Source of the DNA: Puniceicoccaceae bacterium K14
GTDB lineage: Bacteria; Verrucomicrobiota; Verrucomicrobiia; Opitutales; Opitutaceae
Assembly (NCBI GenBank): GCA_022538095.1
Contig: JAKYXN010000039.1
Coordinates: 1-50,592, forward strand
Direction of reading: 5' to 3'
Length of the DNA: 50,592 nt
Below are positions 9,969 to 19,809 of this stretch, piece by piece. A model generated the notes under the pieces. That model was not told where the DNA came from. It saw only the letters and a list, made by a program, of their open reading frames with translations, and searched no databases. Made by a program: the position numbers and the translations under genes. Each line of letters opens with the position of its first letter. The stretch's first letter is position 1.

Positions 9969-11819
9969 TTAACTGGAAAAACGTATCATTAAGATGCTAA
10001 TATCCGCAGGATTCACTCCACTGATTCGGCTCGCTTGCCCCAAATTCGCAGGCTGAAAGTCATTCAACTTGAGAGCGCACTCTTTCTTCAAACCATTCAC
10101 GGTTAGGAAATCAAAACCAACAGGTATCTTAATATTCTCTACATTCTTAAGCTTTTCCACCTGCTTCCACTCTCGTTTTAAATAACCATCGTATTTAACC
10201 TGGTACATCGCTTCATCACGTACCTCTTTCGAATAGCCCATCAATTCCTTTGGCATTTCAAAATCCGGTTGGTTGCGTCTCACCAAATTCGCCCAAGTCA
10301 ACTCCCCTACTCTATTCGAGTTCATCCACTTGATACACCCCTCAATATCCGACCTCTTTTTTTCGATCTTAGAAATTCTAGAATCAGCCAAAAGTCTATA
10401 TTTCTTGGCATAATCAAACATACGATTCTCCGAGCTTCCGTGATTAAAGAGTAAACGATGTTCCGCCCTACTCGTGAACATTCGGTAAGGTTCTTGAGTA
10501 CCCTTTGTAACCAAGTCATCTATTAGGACGCCAATATACCCATCATGACGTTTGAGCACGAGCGGTTCGTCTCCCCTCACCTTTAGTGCTGCATTCACTC
10601 CAGCAACCAATCCCTGACAAGCTGCTTCTTCGTAACCCGATGTGCCATTGATTTGTCCAGCAAAGAACAAATTCTCCACCTTTTTGCTTTCTAAATGTGG
10701 AAAAACCTGTGTTGGAGGAGCAAAATCGTACTCCACTGCGTACGCAGGCCTCAGCAGTTGAGCCTCTTCCAAACCAGAAATCGAACGAATCATTTCTATC
10801 TGAGTCTCAAACGGCAAACTCGTTGATAGCCCATTGATGTAATATTCATCAGTATGCCGCCCTTCCGGTTCGAGAAACAACAAATGGCGTGACCTATCCG
10901 CAAACCGAACGAACTTATCCTCAATGCTTGGACAATACCGTGGACCGGTTCCTTCTATCTCTCCTCCATACATTGCAGACAGATGCAGGTTCTCGTTCAC
11001 AACATTCGCAGTTTGCTCAGACGTATATGTTATCCAGCATGAAACTTGATCTGTTCCAGGCTTCCAACCAGCTAGAGTTTCACCTTTCTGTTCCACGTGG
11101 AACAAGTCTCGTTCATCCCTCGTGTCATGAAACGCAAACAGGGTTGGGTCAAAATCCCCCTTTTGTTCTTCCAAATTATTGAAATCAATCGTTCTTCCTA
11201 AAAGCCGCGGCGGCGTTCCCGTCTTCAATCGTTCAAGTTCGATTCCAGCTTCGAGAAAGCTCCCAGACAAGGTTTTCGCAGAATAATCGCCCATGCGACC
11301 ACCTTCGTTCTTATTTTTCCCAATATGCATCAATCCTCGTAAGAATGTGCCTGTAGTAATGACAACCGTCTTGGCATGGAAATCCACATCGATATTCGTA
11401 CGACATCCGACGACTTTTCCATCCTTAAAGATTAATCCTGTCACAGTCGCTTGAAAAACCTGCAGGTTTTCCTGGAGTTCCAAAACATGCTTCATTCGCA
11501 AAGCATACGCTCGCTTATCGCATTGAGCTCTTGGAGATTGGACTGCTGGACCTTTGGACGCATTCAGTAAACGGAACTGAATACCAGTCACATCTGTATT
11601 TACAGCCATTTCGCCGCCAAGAGCGTCAATCTCTCGAACTATCTGTCCCTTAGCGACGCCCCCAATAGCTGGATTGCAACTCATTTGTGCGATAGTATCG
11701 ATATTGCCGCTTAAAACGAGTGTACGAACACCCATACGAGCGGCAGCAAGCGCAGCTTCACATCCAGCGTGACCAGCCCCACAAACGATTACATCAAAAG
11801 GATCCTTCAAGAAATTCAT
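9969..11819 (-). CDS. mnmG: tRNA uridine-34 modification enzyme, FAD subunit (MnmG/GidA)
   Basis: A 616-residue partner of MnmE that installs the 5-carboxymethylaminomethyl group on wobble uridine 34 of certain tRNAs. The FAD-binding GAGHAGCEAALAAARMG lies near residue 14. The conserved CNPAIGGVAKGQ and CPSIEDKFVRF segments and the C-terminal NLGQASRISGVNPADI tail are all present. The length is normal. mnmE is 81 bases upstream, so the two are probably co-transcribed. A strong leader hairpin ends at its start codon, and its coding sequence contains a parS-like palindrome at 11089-11104. Confidence 0.95.
   Translation of the reverse strand: MNFLKDPFDVIVCGAGHAGCEAALAAARMGVRTLVLSGNIDTIAQMSCNPAIGGVAKGQIVREIDALGGEMAVNTDVTGIQFRLLNASKGPAVQSPRAQCDKRAYALRMKHVLELQENLQVFQATVTGLIFKDGKVVGCRTNIDVDFHAKTVVITTGTFLRGLMHIGKNKNEGGRMGDYSAKTLSGSFLEAGIELERLKTGTPPRLLGRTIDFNNLEEQKGDFDPTLFAFHDTRDERDLFHVEQKGETLAGWKPGTDQVSCWITYTSEQTANVVNENLHLSAMYGGEIEGTGPRYCPSIEDKFVRFADRSRHLLFLEPEGRHTDEYYINGLSTSLPFETQIEMIRSISGLEEAQLLRPAYAVEYDFAPPTQVFPHLESKKVENLFFAGQINGTSGYEEAACQGLVAGVNAALKVRGDEPLVLKRHDGYIGVLIDDLVTKGTQEPYRMFTSRAEHRLLFNHGSSENRMFDYAKKYRLLADSRISKIEKKRSDIEGCIKWMNSNRVGELTWANLVRRNQPDFEMPKELMGYSKEVRDEAMYQVKYDGYLKREWKQVEKLKNVENIKIPVGFDFLTVNGLKKECALKLNDFQPANLGQASRISGVNPADISILMIRFSS
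11089..11104. promoter_or_regulatory. parS-like 16-bp palindrome inside mnmG
   Basis: TGTTCCACGTGGAACA is a perfect 16-bp palindrome that fits the widely conserved chromosomal parS consensus (GTTNCACGTGNAAC core), the site bound by ParB in chromosome segregation. It lies within the mnmG reading frame, which is compatible with parS since such sites are often intragenic. Weaker relatives with about 13 of 16 matches lie at 13343-13358 and 14135-14150. parA and parB are not in the window. Confidence 0.7.
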
Positions 11820-11820
11820 A

Positions 11821-11861
11821 TCGGCTGGACCATAGCCATGCTAGGTATGAGCTCAAGCCGA
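11821..11861 (-). promoter_or_regulatory. Leader hairpin ending at the mnmG start codon
   Basis: On the minus strand, TCGGCT (11861-11856) pairs with AGCCGA (11826-11821). Nested inside, ACCTAGC pairs with GCTATGGT around an ATG loop, with one bulged T. The outer arm ends one base before the mnmG ATG, so the structure would cover the ribosome-binding region. This suggests translational control or RNA processing between mnmE and mnmG, but it is inferred. Confidence 0.45.
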
Positions 11862-11882
11862 TAAAAGGGGGAAGGGACCCCC
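11862..11882 (-). terminator. Weak terminator-like hairpin after mnmE
   Basis: On the minus strand, GGGGG (11882-11878) pairs with CCCCC (11871-11867) around TCCCTT and is followed by TTTTAT. A 5-bp all-GC stem with a short T tract may act as a partial terminator or attenuator between mnmE and mnmG. Confidence 0.35.
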
Positions 11883-11900
11883 AAATCATCCATAAAACGA

Positions 11901-13259
11901 CTATTTACCGATGCAAAACGATGAGAACAACACGTCGAGCATGTCTTCGTTGTCTATCCGACCCAATATGCGTCCAATCGCATCAATCGCACCACGCATG
12001 TCGCTCGCAATGAGTTCTGCAGATTCGTCTAATTCGAACTTCGCCAACGCCTGCTCTAAGCATTCCTTTAACTCATTCAATGCCAAGCTATGCCTAGCGT
12101 TAATTAGAATAAGCTCATCATCTGCACTCGAAAAATTACTATCGATCAAAGAGAATAGAGTATTCCGTAAACCTTCTAAACCGTTTCCGTCTTTGGCACA
12201 TATGGAGACGCTACTGAAACCACTTAAAATGGAATAACCTTCCTCAGACTTAGGTAAATCCTCCTTATTTCGAATAACTATCGTATTTTCAGAGTTCATT
12301 TTCCCCAAAATCTCTTCAGGAAGCGTAGGGCAGGGGAGTGATCCATCAACGACCAATAAAAATACGTCAGCCTCCTCAGCTAGTTCTATCGTTTTCAGAA
12401 TTCCCTGGCGCTCAATCGTTCCTTCTGCTTCTCTCAGGCCAGCAGTATCTAACAATTGAATACTATAATCACCCAAAATAAGTCTTTCTTGGAGAAAATC
12501 ACGAGTAGTACCTGGTTCTTCGCTGACGATCGCTCGATCAAAGCCAAGAAGGCAATTCAACAAAGAACTTTTACCTGCGTTCGGTTCACCCAATATTAAA
12601 GTCTTAACGCCGTCACGCAACAAGGCGGCATACTTACTACTATCAATCAGGCGAGAGCAAAAAGTCATTACTTTCTGAATACCATTTATTTGAGCTTGTT
12701 TCTGCTCCTCCGGCAAGTCTTCTTCGGGAAAATCAATGTAAGCCTCTATAACAGCAACATTAGACAATAATTGATCTTTAAGAACAGCTAGCTGCTTACC
12801 AAACGCTCCACGTAGCTGATTGTTTGCTACTCGAATCGCCTTATCGCTACGAGCTTGAATCAATTCCATAACTGCTTCTGCCTGAGTAAGATCGATACGT
12901 CCGTTTAGAAACGCACGTTGTGTGAATTCGCCTGGATCTGCCTGCCTGCAACCGCGGCCGACAAGATCATGTAGAACTTTCGAAGCAATGAGCGGGTTAC
13001 CGTGGCACATTATCTCCAAAGAATCTTCGCCTGTGTAAGAAGAGGGGCCTTGGTAGTAACAATAAACAACGTCATCCAATAACTCGTCACTCAATGAAAT
13101 GTAGTCTCCATGAGAAGATCTTCGCGGGCGGGGAGGGGACTTTCGCTTGAAAACGTTATCAACCAGGCTCAAGCACTTCGGTCCACTTATTCGAAGCATA
13201 GAGATAGCGCTTTCGCCATGAGGCGTTGCCACAGCAACGATTGTATCCTGATCATTCAT
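11901..13259 (-). CDS. mnmE: tRNA modification GTPase MnmE (TrmE)
   Basis: A 452-residue GTPase that works with MnmG on wobble uridine 34. The N-terminal tetrahydrofolate-binding domain (about 1-120) includes SSYTGEDSLEIMCHGNP. The central helical domain holds the inserted G domain: P-loop GEPNAGKS (224-231), TTRD (251-254), DTAGLRE (271-277) and NKED. The C-terminal FCIGK motif, with the catalytic cysteine region, is intact. It starts about 120 bases after recA's stop on the opposite side of the recA terminator, so it has its own promoter or is read from further upstream. Confidence 0.95.
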   Translation of the reverse strand: MNDQDTIVAVATPHGESAISMLRISGPKCLSLVDNVFKRKSPPRPRRSSHGDYISLSDELLDDVVYCYYQGPSSYTGEDSLEIMCHGNPLIASKVLHDLVGRGCRQADPGEFTQRAFLNGRIDLTQAEAVMELIQARSDKAIRVANNQLRGAFGKQLAVLKDQLLSNVAVIEAYIDFPEEDLPEEQKQAQINGIQKVMTFCSRLIDSSKYAALLRDGVKTLILGEPNAGKSSLLNCLLGFDRAIVSEEPGTTRDFLQERLILGDYSIQLLDTAGLREAEGTIERQGILKTIELAEEADVFLLVVDGSLPCPTLPEEILGKMNSENTIVIRNKEDLPKSEEGYSILSGFSSVSICAKDGNGLEGLRNTLFSLIDSNFSSADDELILINARHSLALNELKECLEQALAKFELDESAELIASDMRGAIDAIGRILGRIDNEDMLDVLFSSFCIGK

Positions 13260-13299
13260 ACCGACTTCAATTCTTTAAACTTTGACACCTTATTCCTTC

Positions 13300-13327
13300 A
13301 AAGAAAAGGACCGCATGAAAGCGGTCC
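13300..13327 (-). terminator. Rho-independent terminator of recA
   Basis: On the minus strand, GGACCGC and GCGGTCC form a 7-bp stem around TTTCAT, followed by TTTTCTTT. It lies about 50 bases after the recA stop and separates recA from mnmE. Confidence 0.75.
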
Positions 13328-13377
13328 CGAGTAAATAGATTTTGTTCTACGTAGAAAATTTGCCGCAGAAGGCGAAC

Positions 13378-14451
<1,074 letters not shown>

Positions 14452-14764
14452 AATTCGTATGCTTTATTTGTGTAATTTTATTAAAGATGCAGTGAGGCGG
14501 TTACCTTCTTTTATTTACCCAAATCTGGATCCACCTAAATCAGCTGGCAAGATTCGAGTATGCATTTCCGATAATAATACAGAAGGCATAAGACATAAAC
14601 TGTCCTATACTATGGAATTTCTCAAATTTGTTACGCATTCCACAGTAGTCGTGGGCAATCATAGAAAATACTTGCCAGAAAGGTGGCCTCAAAGTTGAAC
14701 ATGTCCCTTCATTGGATTAATGTGGGCATAAAACCTGCACTTAAAAAGGAGGAGATATCGAGTT
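14452..14764. other. Intergenic region between divergent recA and glutaredoxin genes
   Basis: This 313-base spacer must hold both promoters. No gene or RNA structure was recognised. The only clear signal is a strong Shine-Dalgarno sequence AGGAGGAG (14747-14754), 10 bases before the glutaredoxin ATG. That stands out because almost no other gene here has one. Confidence 0.5.
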
Positions 14765-15103
14765 ATGAAAATTAAAGCATATTTGAAACCACGTTGTGGA
14801 TGGAGCATGGGTGTCCGAGCTATCATGGAAAAGCACAACCTGGAGTATGAGGATATAGACATCATCAATTCACAGGAAAACTACGCCGAGATGGTCGCCA
14901 AATCAGGCCAGCCACTTTCACCCTGCGTGGAGATCGATGGTATCATGCTAGCAGATGTCAGCGGCGACGAAGTAGAGCAATACATGATCAGTAATGAACT
15001 GATCAAACCGACTGACGCTGAAACGGCAGCTCCGACCGACCGTGGTTGCACAGACGAGGAGCATAAAAAGATGCAACAATCTCAGCCCATCCGCTTCTTC
15101 TAA
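14765..15103 (+). CDS. Monothiol glutaredoxin-like protein (CGWS motif)
   Basis: A 112-residue thioredoxin-fold protein. The active-site motif is CGWS (about 11-14), with a single redox cysteine, close to the CGFS of monothiol glutaredoxins that handle Fe-S clusters or glutathione mixed disulfides. The cis-proline region is GQPLSPCVEIDG, with an unusual extra cysteine. The last about 30 residues extend beyond the normal fold and carry another cysteine (RGCTDEEHKK). It precedes the Fe-S enzyme glutamate synthase but has its own terminator, so a functional link is only suggested. The start is secured by a strong Shine-Dalgarno sequence. Confidence 0.82.
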   Translation: MKIKAYLKPRCGWSMGVRAIMEKHNLEYEDIDIINSQENYAEMVAKSGQPLSPCVEIDGIMLADVSGDEVEQYMISNELIKPTDAETAAPTDRGCTDEEHKKMQQSQPIRFF

Positions 15104-15138
15104 TAAATAGAAGCAACTGCAATTTTAGAAATAGCTTG

Positions 15139-15167
15139 GGCCGGATCGGAAGATACCGGCCTTTTTT
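15139..15167 (+). terminator. Rho-independent terminator after the glutaredoxin gene
   Basis: GGCCGGATC pairs with GAT-A-CCGGCC (one bulged A) around a GGAA tetraloop of the GNRA type and is followed by six T. It separates the glutaredoxin gene from gltB. Confidence 0.85.
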
Positions 15168-15215
15168 AACCTTCACGGAAATTTCCTCACCATACCAACA
15201 CTGTATTTACCACAG

Positions 15216-18200
15216 ATGAAGCAAATCAAAGCCTCTCCATTACTTTACCGCAATGAGTACGAACACGATGCCTGTGGCGTCGGCGTAATTGCCAACATAA
15301 ATGGAATTGCCTCACATGATCTTCTTAAGAAGACGCTTCAGGCACTAACAAATTTGGCTCACCGAGGAGCTGTTGATGCCGATGCGATAACCGGCGATGG
15401 AGCAGGCGTCTTGACTCAAATTCCATACGAGCTCTTTTCCGATTTTCTAGAAGAGCAGGGAATGAAGATATTTGATAAGGAGGACCTAGGCGTCGCAGCC
15501 ATTTTTCTCCGGCACAATGACGAATACGCTCAAGCCCACGGGAAAAAGATTTTCGAAGAAGCAATCAAAGGCGAAGGCCTTAAACTTCTATGCTGGCGAG
15601 ATGTCCCAGTGAATTCGAAATGCTTAGGCCGCAAAGCGGAAGAAACCCAACCAAAGATTGTCCAGGCCCTCATAGCAAAAACCTCAGATATTACGCCTGC
15701 TGAATATGAGCGCTCTCTCTTTCTCGCTCAGAAAATCGCCGAACGTAAAGCCGCCGAGGCCGAAATCCAAGACTTCTACATCTGCAGCTGCTCAAACAAA
15801 ACCATCGTTTACAAGGGAATGCTCAATTCTCCCCAGGTCCGACAATTCTTCCCGGACTTGAGAGACGAGAAATACACAACCGCTTTCGCGATCTTTCACC
15901 AGCGGTATTCGACAAACACATTCCCTCAATGGCACCTCGCTCAACCATTTCGCATGATGGCTCATAACGGGGAAATCAACACAATACGAGGCAATCGAAA
16001 TCTAATGAGAGCCCGTGAGCGCTCAAAAGTTCACGGTGTTTGGGGAGATCGTTTTTCAGATCTAAGCCCCATAATCCAACCAGGACTATCCGACTCAGCT
16101 AGTTTCGACAATGCATTGGAGCTTATTATGTTAGGCGGACGCAGTGCCATTCACGCTGCTACCATGATGATGCCCCCAGCTTGGGAAAGTAACAAAGAAA
16201 TCAGCCCAGAACGACGAGGATTCTACGAGTATCATTCCTGCATGCTCGAACCTTGGGATGGCCCAGCGGCCATTGCATTTACTGACGGTCGTTTCGTGGC
16301 TGCCACACTCGATCGTAATGGCCTACGCCCAGCTCGCTACAAAATTTATGACGACGGAACGATGCTACTAGCATCCGAGCTCGGCTTAATCGACGAAACG
16401 GATCTCAAAACAGTAAAATCTGGACGTCTGGGTCCAGGACGCATGATAGCAGTCGACCTCCAAGAAAAGAAATTCCTGGAGAACAATGAGATCAAAGAAA
16501 CAATAGCCAACGATCCAAAATACAAAGATTGGTGCGCCGAACATTTACTCAATCTCCATAAGTTTTCCGAGGATAAGCCTTACGAAGCAGCGAAGGCAGA
16601 AGACGAACAACTCAAACCGCAAATCGCGTTTGGCTACGACAAGGACGAGTACGAAATCATTCTCAAGCCAATGGCAAATACCGGAATGGAAGCTATCGGC
16701 TCCATGGGGGACGACACGCCATTGGCCGTTCTTTCGAAGAGGCCAAGATTGCTCTACAATTATTTTAAACAGCTCTTCGCTCAGGTAACGAACCCTCCAA
16801 TTGATTCAATCCGTGAACGAGCAGTCATGTCCTTGAGCATGTTCCTCGGAGGACGCCTGGCACTATTTGAAGATGTTCCGCAAACCGTTGGTTTTGTGAA
16901 ACTTAGTTCACCTGTTCTTCTAAATAGCGAACTCGATTCACTCTTTGATGTTAATTTTCTCAAAGACCATGTTGTGCGTATAGACACAACCTTCGGTGCC
17001 AAATCCGGACCCGAAGGACTCGAAGAAGCCGTTAAAAACCTTTGTGAGCGCACGCTGAAAACCGTCGAAGAAAAAGAAGCCAAGGTTGTCATCCTTTCGG
17101 ATCGCGATGTGAACTCTGATAAAATTGCTATTCCGATGCTCTTAGCGACCGGAGCGGTTCATCAGGCTTTAATCAAAGCGGGTCACAGAATGAAGTGCGA
17201 TATCGTTGCTGAAACAGGTGAAGCTCGTGATGTGCACCAAATCGCTTGTTTGCTAGGATTCGGAGCAAATGCTGTGAATCCCTACATCGCACTCTCCATT
17301 ATGCGAAATTACGCTGAGAATGGAGAACTCGACGAAGGTATCGATAGCGAAAAAGCGATCATTAACTACCGTACGGCCATCGATAAAGGTTTACTCAAAA
17401 TCATGGCGAAGATGGGTATCAGTACCCTTTACAGCTATTGTCGCGCACAAACGTTCGAAGCAATTGGGGTTTCTCAAAAAGTTATAGATCAATGTTTTAT
17501 AGGAACATCTAGCCCAATTGATGGCATATCCTACAAACAAATAGGTGAGGAAACATTCGCTCGCCATAGCCAAGCTTACAGCAAAGAAACAGACGCAGAA
17601 CTTCAAAGTGCCGGTTACTACAAAGTTGTTCGCAAAGGAGGAGAGTTTCACGCTTGGAACCCACAAGTTGTCGGTGGCATGCATCGTTTCCTAAAATCTG
17701 GAAAAAAGGAAGATTACGAAAACTACCGCAACAAGTCAGATCAACATCCTACTTATGCGGTTAAAGACTTGATCAAGGTAAACTTCCCGGAAAAGGGCGT
17801 TGATCTCTCGCAAGTTGAGCCAATCGAAGAAATCCGTCGCCGCTTCACCACTGCCGCGATGTCAATGGGAGCACTCTCACCCGAGTGCCACGAAACACTC
17901 GCCATCGCCATGAACCGCATAGGGGCCAAGTCGAATTCGGGAGAAGGTGGCGAAAATCCTCGACGCTATTCCCTATTAGAGAATGGCGACAACGCGTCAT
18001 CCGCAATAAAGCAAGTCGCTTCTGGCCGTTTCGGAGTAACTGCTGAGTACCTCTCCAACGCTAAGGAAATCGAAATTAAGATGGCCCAAGGCGCGAAGCC
18101 AGGAGAAGGGGGTCAGCTTCCTGGTCACAAAGTTTCTCCGCTTATCGCTCGGCTTCGCTTCAGCGTTCCTGGCGTCACACTCATTTCGCCACCACCACAC

Positions 18201-19772
18201 CATGACATTTACTCGATCGAAGATTTGGCTCAGTTGATCTTCGACCTTAAGGAAGTTAATCCTAGAGCAAAAGTTTGTGTTAAACTCGTATCCAGTTCAG
18301 GTGTGGGAACCGTTGCAGCAGGGGTCGCTAAAGCATATGCGGACGTAATACTTGTTTCAGGACACGACGGAGGAACCGGGGCATCTCCGCTCTCATCTGT
18401 GAAACACGCAGGATCTTCATGGGAAATCGGTCTCGCAGAAACTCACCAGGTTTTAATGCAGAACGATCTTAGGAAACGAGTCATACTTCGTACGGATGGT
18501 GGTATGAAAACCGGTCGCGATATCATTATCGCCGCAATCCTAGGAGCCGAAGAATTTAACTTTGGAACAGCAGCAATGATTGCCGCTAGTTGCGCAATGT
18601 TCCGTGTTTGTCATTTGAATACTTGCCCTGTAGGTGTCGCAACCCAAAGGGATGACCTTCGTAAGAAATACAAAGGAACTCCCGAAAACGTCATCAACTT
18701 CTTTAACGCAATTGCCGAGGAAGTTCGCCAATATTTGGCTAAACTCGGATATCGCAAAATTAACGACATCATTGGAAAGACTGAGCTTCTTGAACAAATT
18801 GATGATCCTGAAAATAGCAAAACATCGACTCTTGATCTAAGCGGTCTCTTACATAGGCCTGATCCTTCAGGTGAAGCACCGCATTACCACACTAGAGCAC
18901 GTAATGAACGCCTCGGATTCAATGGCGGTCTCGATCAAACATTCATCCAAGAATGCCACGATGTAATTGTCGGGCGACGAGCCAATTTCAAAGGGTCCTA
19001 CAATGTTGGAAACACGGACCGGTGCTTAGGTACCCATTTGTCAGGAGAAGTCGCGTATATTCGCGGAAGCAACCATTTGCCACCTGCATCCATCGACCTC
19101 GAGCTTAAAGGCACTGCCGGTCAAAGCTTCTGTACTTTGCTTACAAACGGAATTCGAATGAAGCTATTTGGCGAAGCGAATGACTACGTTGGAAAACTAA
19201 TGTCTGGCGGCGAAATCATTATTCGTCCGAAAGAAGAAGAAACCTACGTTTGGAAAGACAACATAATCGTAGGGAACACTTGCCTATACGGTGCAACCGG
19301 CGGTGTACTCTTTGCTGCTGGTAGAGGAGGGGAACGCTTCGGAGTCAGAAACAGTGGAGCAATTTCTGTTGTGGAAGGACTCGGTGATCACGCTTTTGAA
19401 TACATGACCGGTGGTGTTATCGTTACACTCGGAACCACAGGAATCAACGTGGGTGCCGGAATGAGTGGCGGCCTCGCTTTCGTTTACGACGAAGAGAATG
19501 TATTGCCAAATAGATACAACCCAGCAATGGTGGACATCGAGCGACTCGCAGAGAATAGTGAAATCGAAGCTTTGCAAAAAGTAGTTGAAGCTCACTGCGA
19601 AGCTACTCAAAGCCCACTTGCAAAGAATATCCTAAGTAGTTGGATACAGTCTAAGGATAAATTCTGGAAAGTCGTTCCTCATTCGCCTTCACAGGACATA
19701 CCAAAGAAAGTTCTTTCTTTGGAAGATATAGGAAAGATTTTGCCCAAAACTATAGAGAATTCTCAAGTTTAA
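15216..19772 (+). CDS. gltB: Glutamate synthase, large subunit
   Basis: A 1518-residue enzyme making glutamate from glutamine and 2-oxoglutarate. The N-terminal glutaminase domain has its nucleophile at C20 (EHDACGVGV), exposed after removal of a 19-residue propeptide. A central linker and the FMN-binding synthase domain (about 820-1200) follow. The 3Fe-4S cluster ligands are C1126, C1132 and C1137 (CAMFRVCHLNTC). The C-terminal beta-helix is glycine-rich. gltD is not adjacent, so the electron donor (NADPH via a distant GltD, or ferredoxin) cannot be decided here. It is flanked by terminators, so it is its own unit. Confidence 0.96.
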   Translation: MKQIKASPLLYRNEYEHDACGVGVIANINGIASHDLLKKTLQALTNLAHRGAVDADAITGDGAGVLTQIPYELFSDFLEEQGMKIFDKEDLGVAAIFLRHNDEYAQAHGKKIFEEAIKGEGLKLLCWRDVPVNSKCLGRKAEETQPKIVQALIAKTSDITPAEYERSLFLAQKIAERKAAEAEIQDFYICSCSNKTIVYKGMLNSPQVRQFFPDLRDEKYTTAFAIFHQRYSTNTFPQWHLAQPFRMMAHNGEINTIRGNRNLMRARERSKVHGVWGDRFSDLSPIIQPGLSDSASFDNALELIMLGGRSAIHAATMMMPPAWESNKEISPERRGFYEYHSCMLEPWDGPAAIAFTDGRFVAATLDRNGLRPARYKIYDDGTMLLASELGLIDETDLKTVKSGRLGPGRMIAVDLQEKKFLENNEIKETIANDPKYKDWCAEHLLNLHKFSEDKPYEAAKAEDEQLKPQIAFGYDKDEYEIILKPMANTGMEAIGSMGDDTPLAVLSKRPRLLYNYFKQLFAQVTNPPIDSIRERAVMSLSMFLGGRLALFEDVPQTVGFVKLSSPVLLNSELDSLFDVNFLKDHVVRIDTTFGAKSGPEGLEEAVKNLCERTLKTVEEKEAKVVILSDRDVNSDKIAIPMLLATGAVHQALIKAGHRMKCDIVAETGEARDVHQIACLLGFGANAVNPYIALSIMRNYAENGELDEGIDSEKAIINYRTAIDKGLLKIMAKMGISTLYSYCRAQTFEAIGVSQKVIDQCFIGTSSPIDGISYKQIGEETFARHSQAYSKETDAELQSAGYYKVVRKGGEFHAWNPQVVGGMHRFLKSGKKEDYENYRNKSDQHPTYAVKDLIKVNFPEKGVDLSQVEPIEEIRRRFTTAAMSMGALSPECHETLAIAMNRIGAKSNSGEGGENPRRYSLLENGDNASSAIKQVASGRFGVTAEYLSNAKEIEIKMAQGAKPGEGGQLPGHKVSPLIARLRFSVPGVTLISPPPHHDIYSIEDLAQLIFDLKEVNPRAKVCVKLVSSSGVGTVAAGVAKAYADVILVSGHDGGTGASPLSSVKHAGSSWEIGLAETHQVLMQNDLRKRVILRTDGGMKTGRDIIIAAILGAEEFNFGTAAMIAASCAMFRVCHLNTCPVGVATQRDDLRKKYKGTPENVINFFNAIAEEVRQYLAKLGYRKINDIIGKTELLEQIDDPENSKTSTLDLSGLLHRPDPSGEAPHYHTRARNERLGFNGGLDQTFIQECHDVIVGRRANFKGSYNVGNTDRCLGTHLSGEVAYIRGSNHLPPASIDLELKGTAGQSFCTLLTNGIRMKLFGEANDYVGKLMSGGEIIIRPKEEETYVWKDNIIVGNTCLYGATGGVLFAAGRGGERFGVRNSGAISVVEGLGDHAFEYMTGGVIVTLGTTGINVGAGMSGGLAFVYDEENVLPNRYNPAMVDIERLAENSEIEALQKVVEAHCEATQSPLAKNILSSWIQSKDKFWKVVPHSPSQDIPKKVLSLEDIGKILPKTIENSQV

Positions 19773-19778
19773 CACCTG

Positions 19779-19806
19779 AACGCCCCTTTCTTTTAAGGGG
19801 CGTTTT
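19779..19806 (+). terminator. Rho-independent terminator of gltB
   Basis: A 10-bp stem (AACGCCCCTT with AAGGGGCGTT) around TCTTTT is followed by a short T tract. It fills the 37-base gap between the convergent gltB and uvrC genes and may stop both transcripts. Confidence 0.85.
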
Positions 19807-19809
19807 AGC

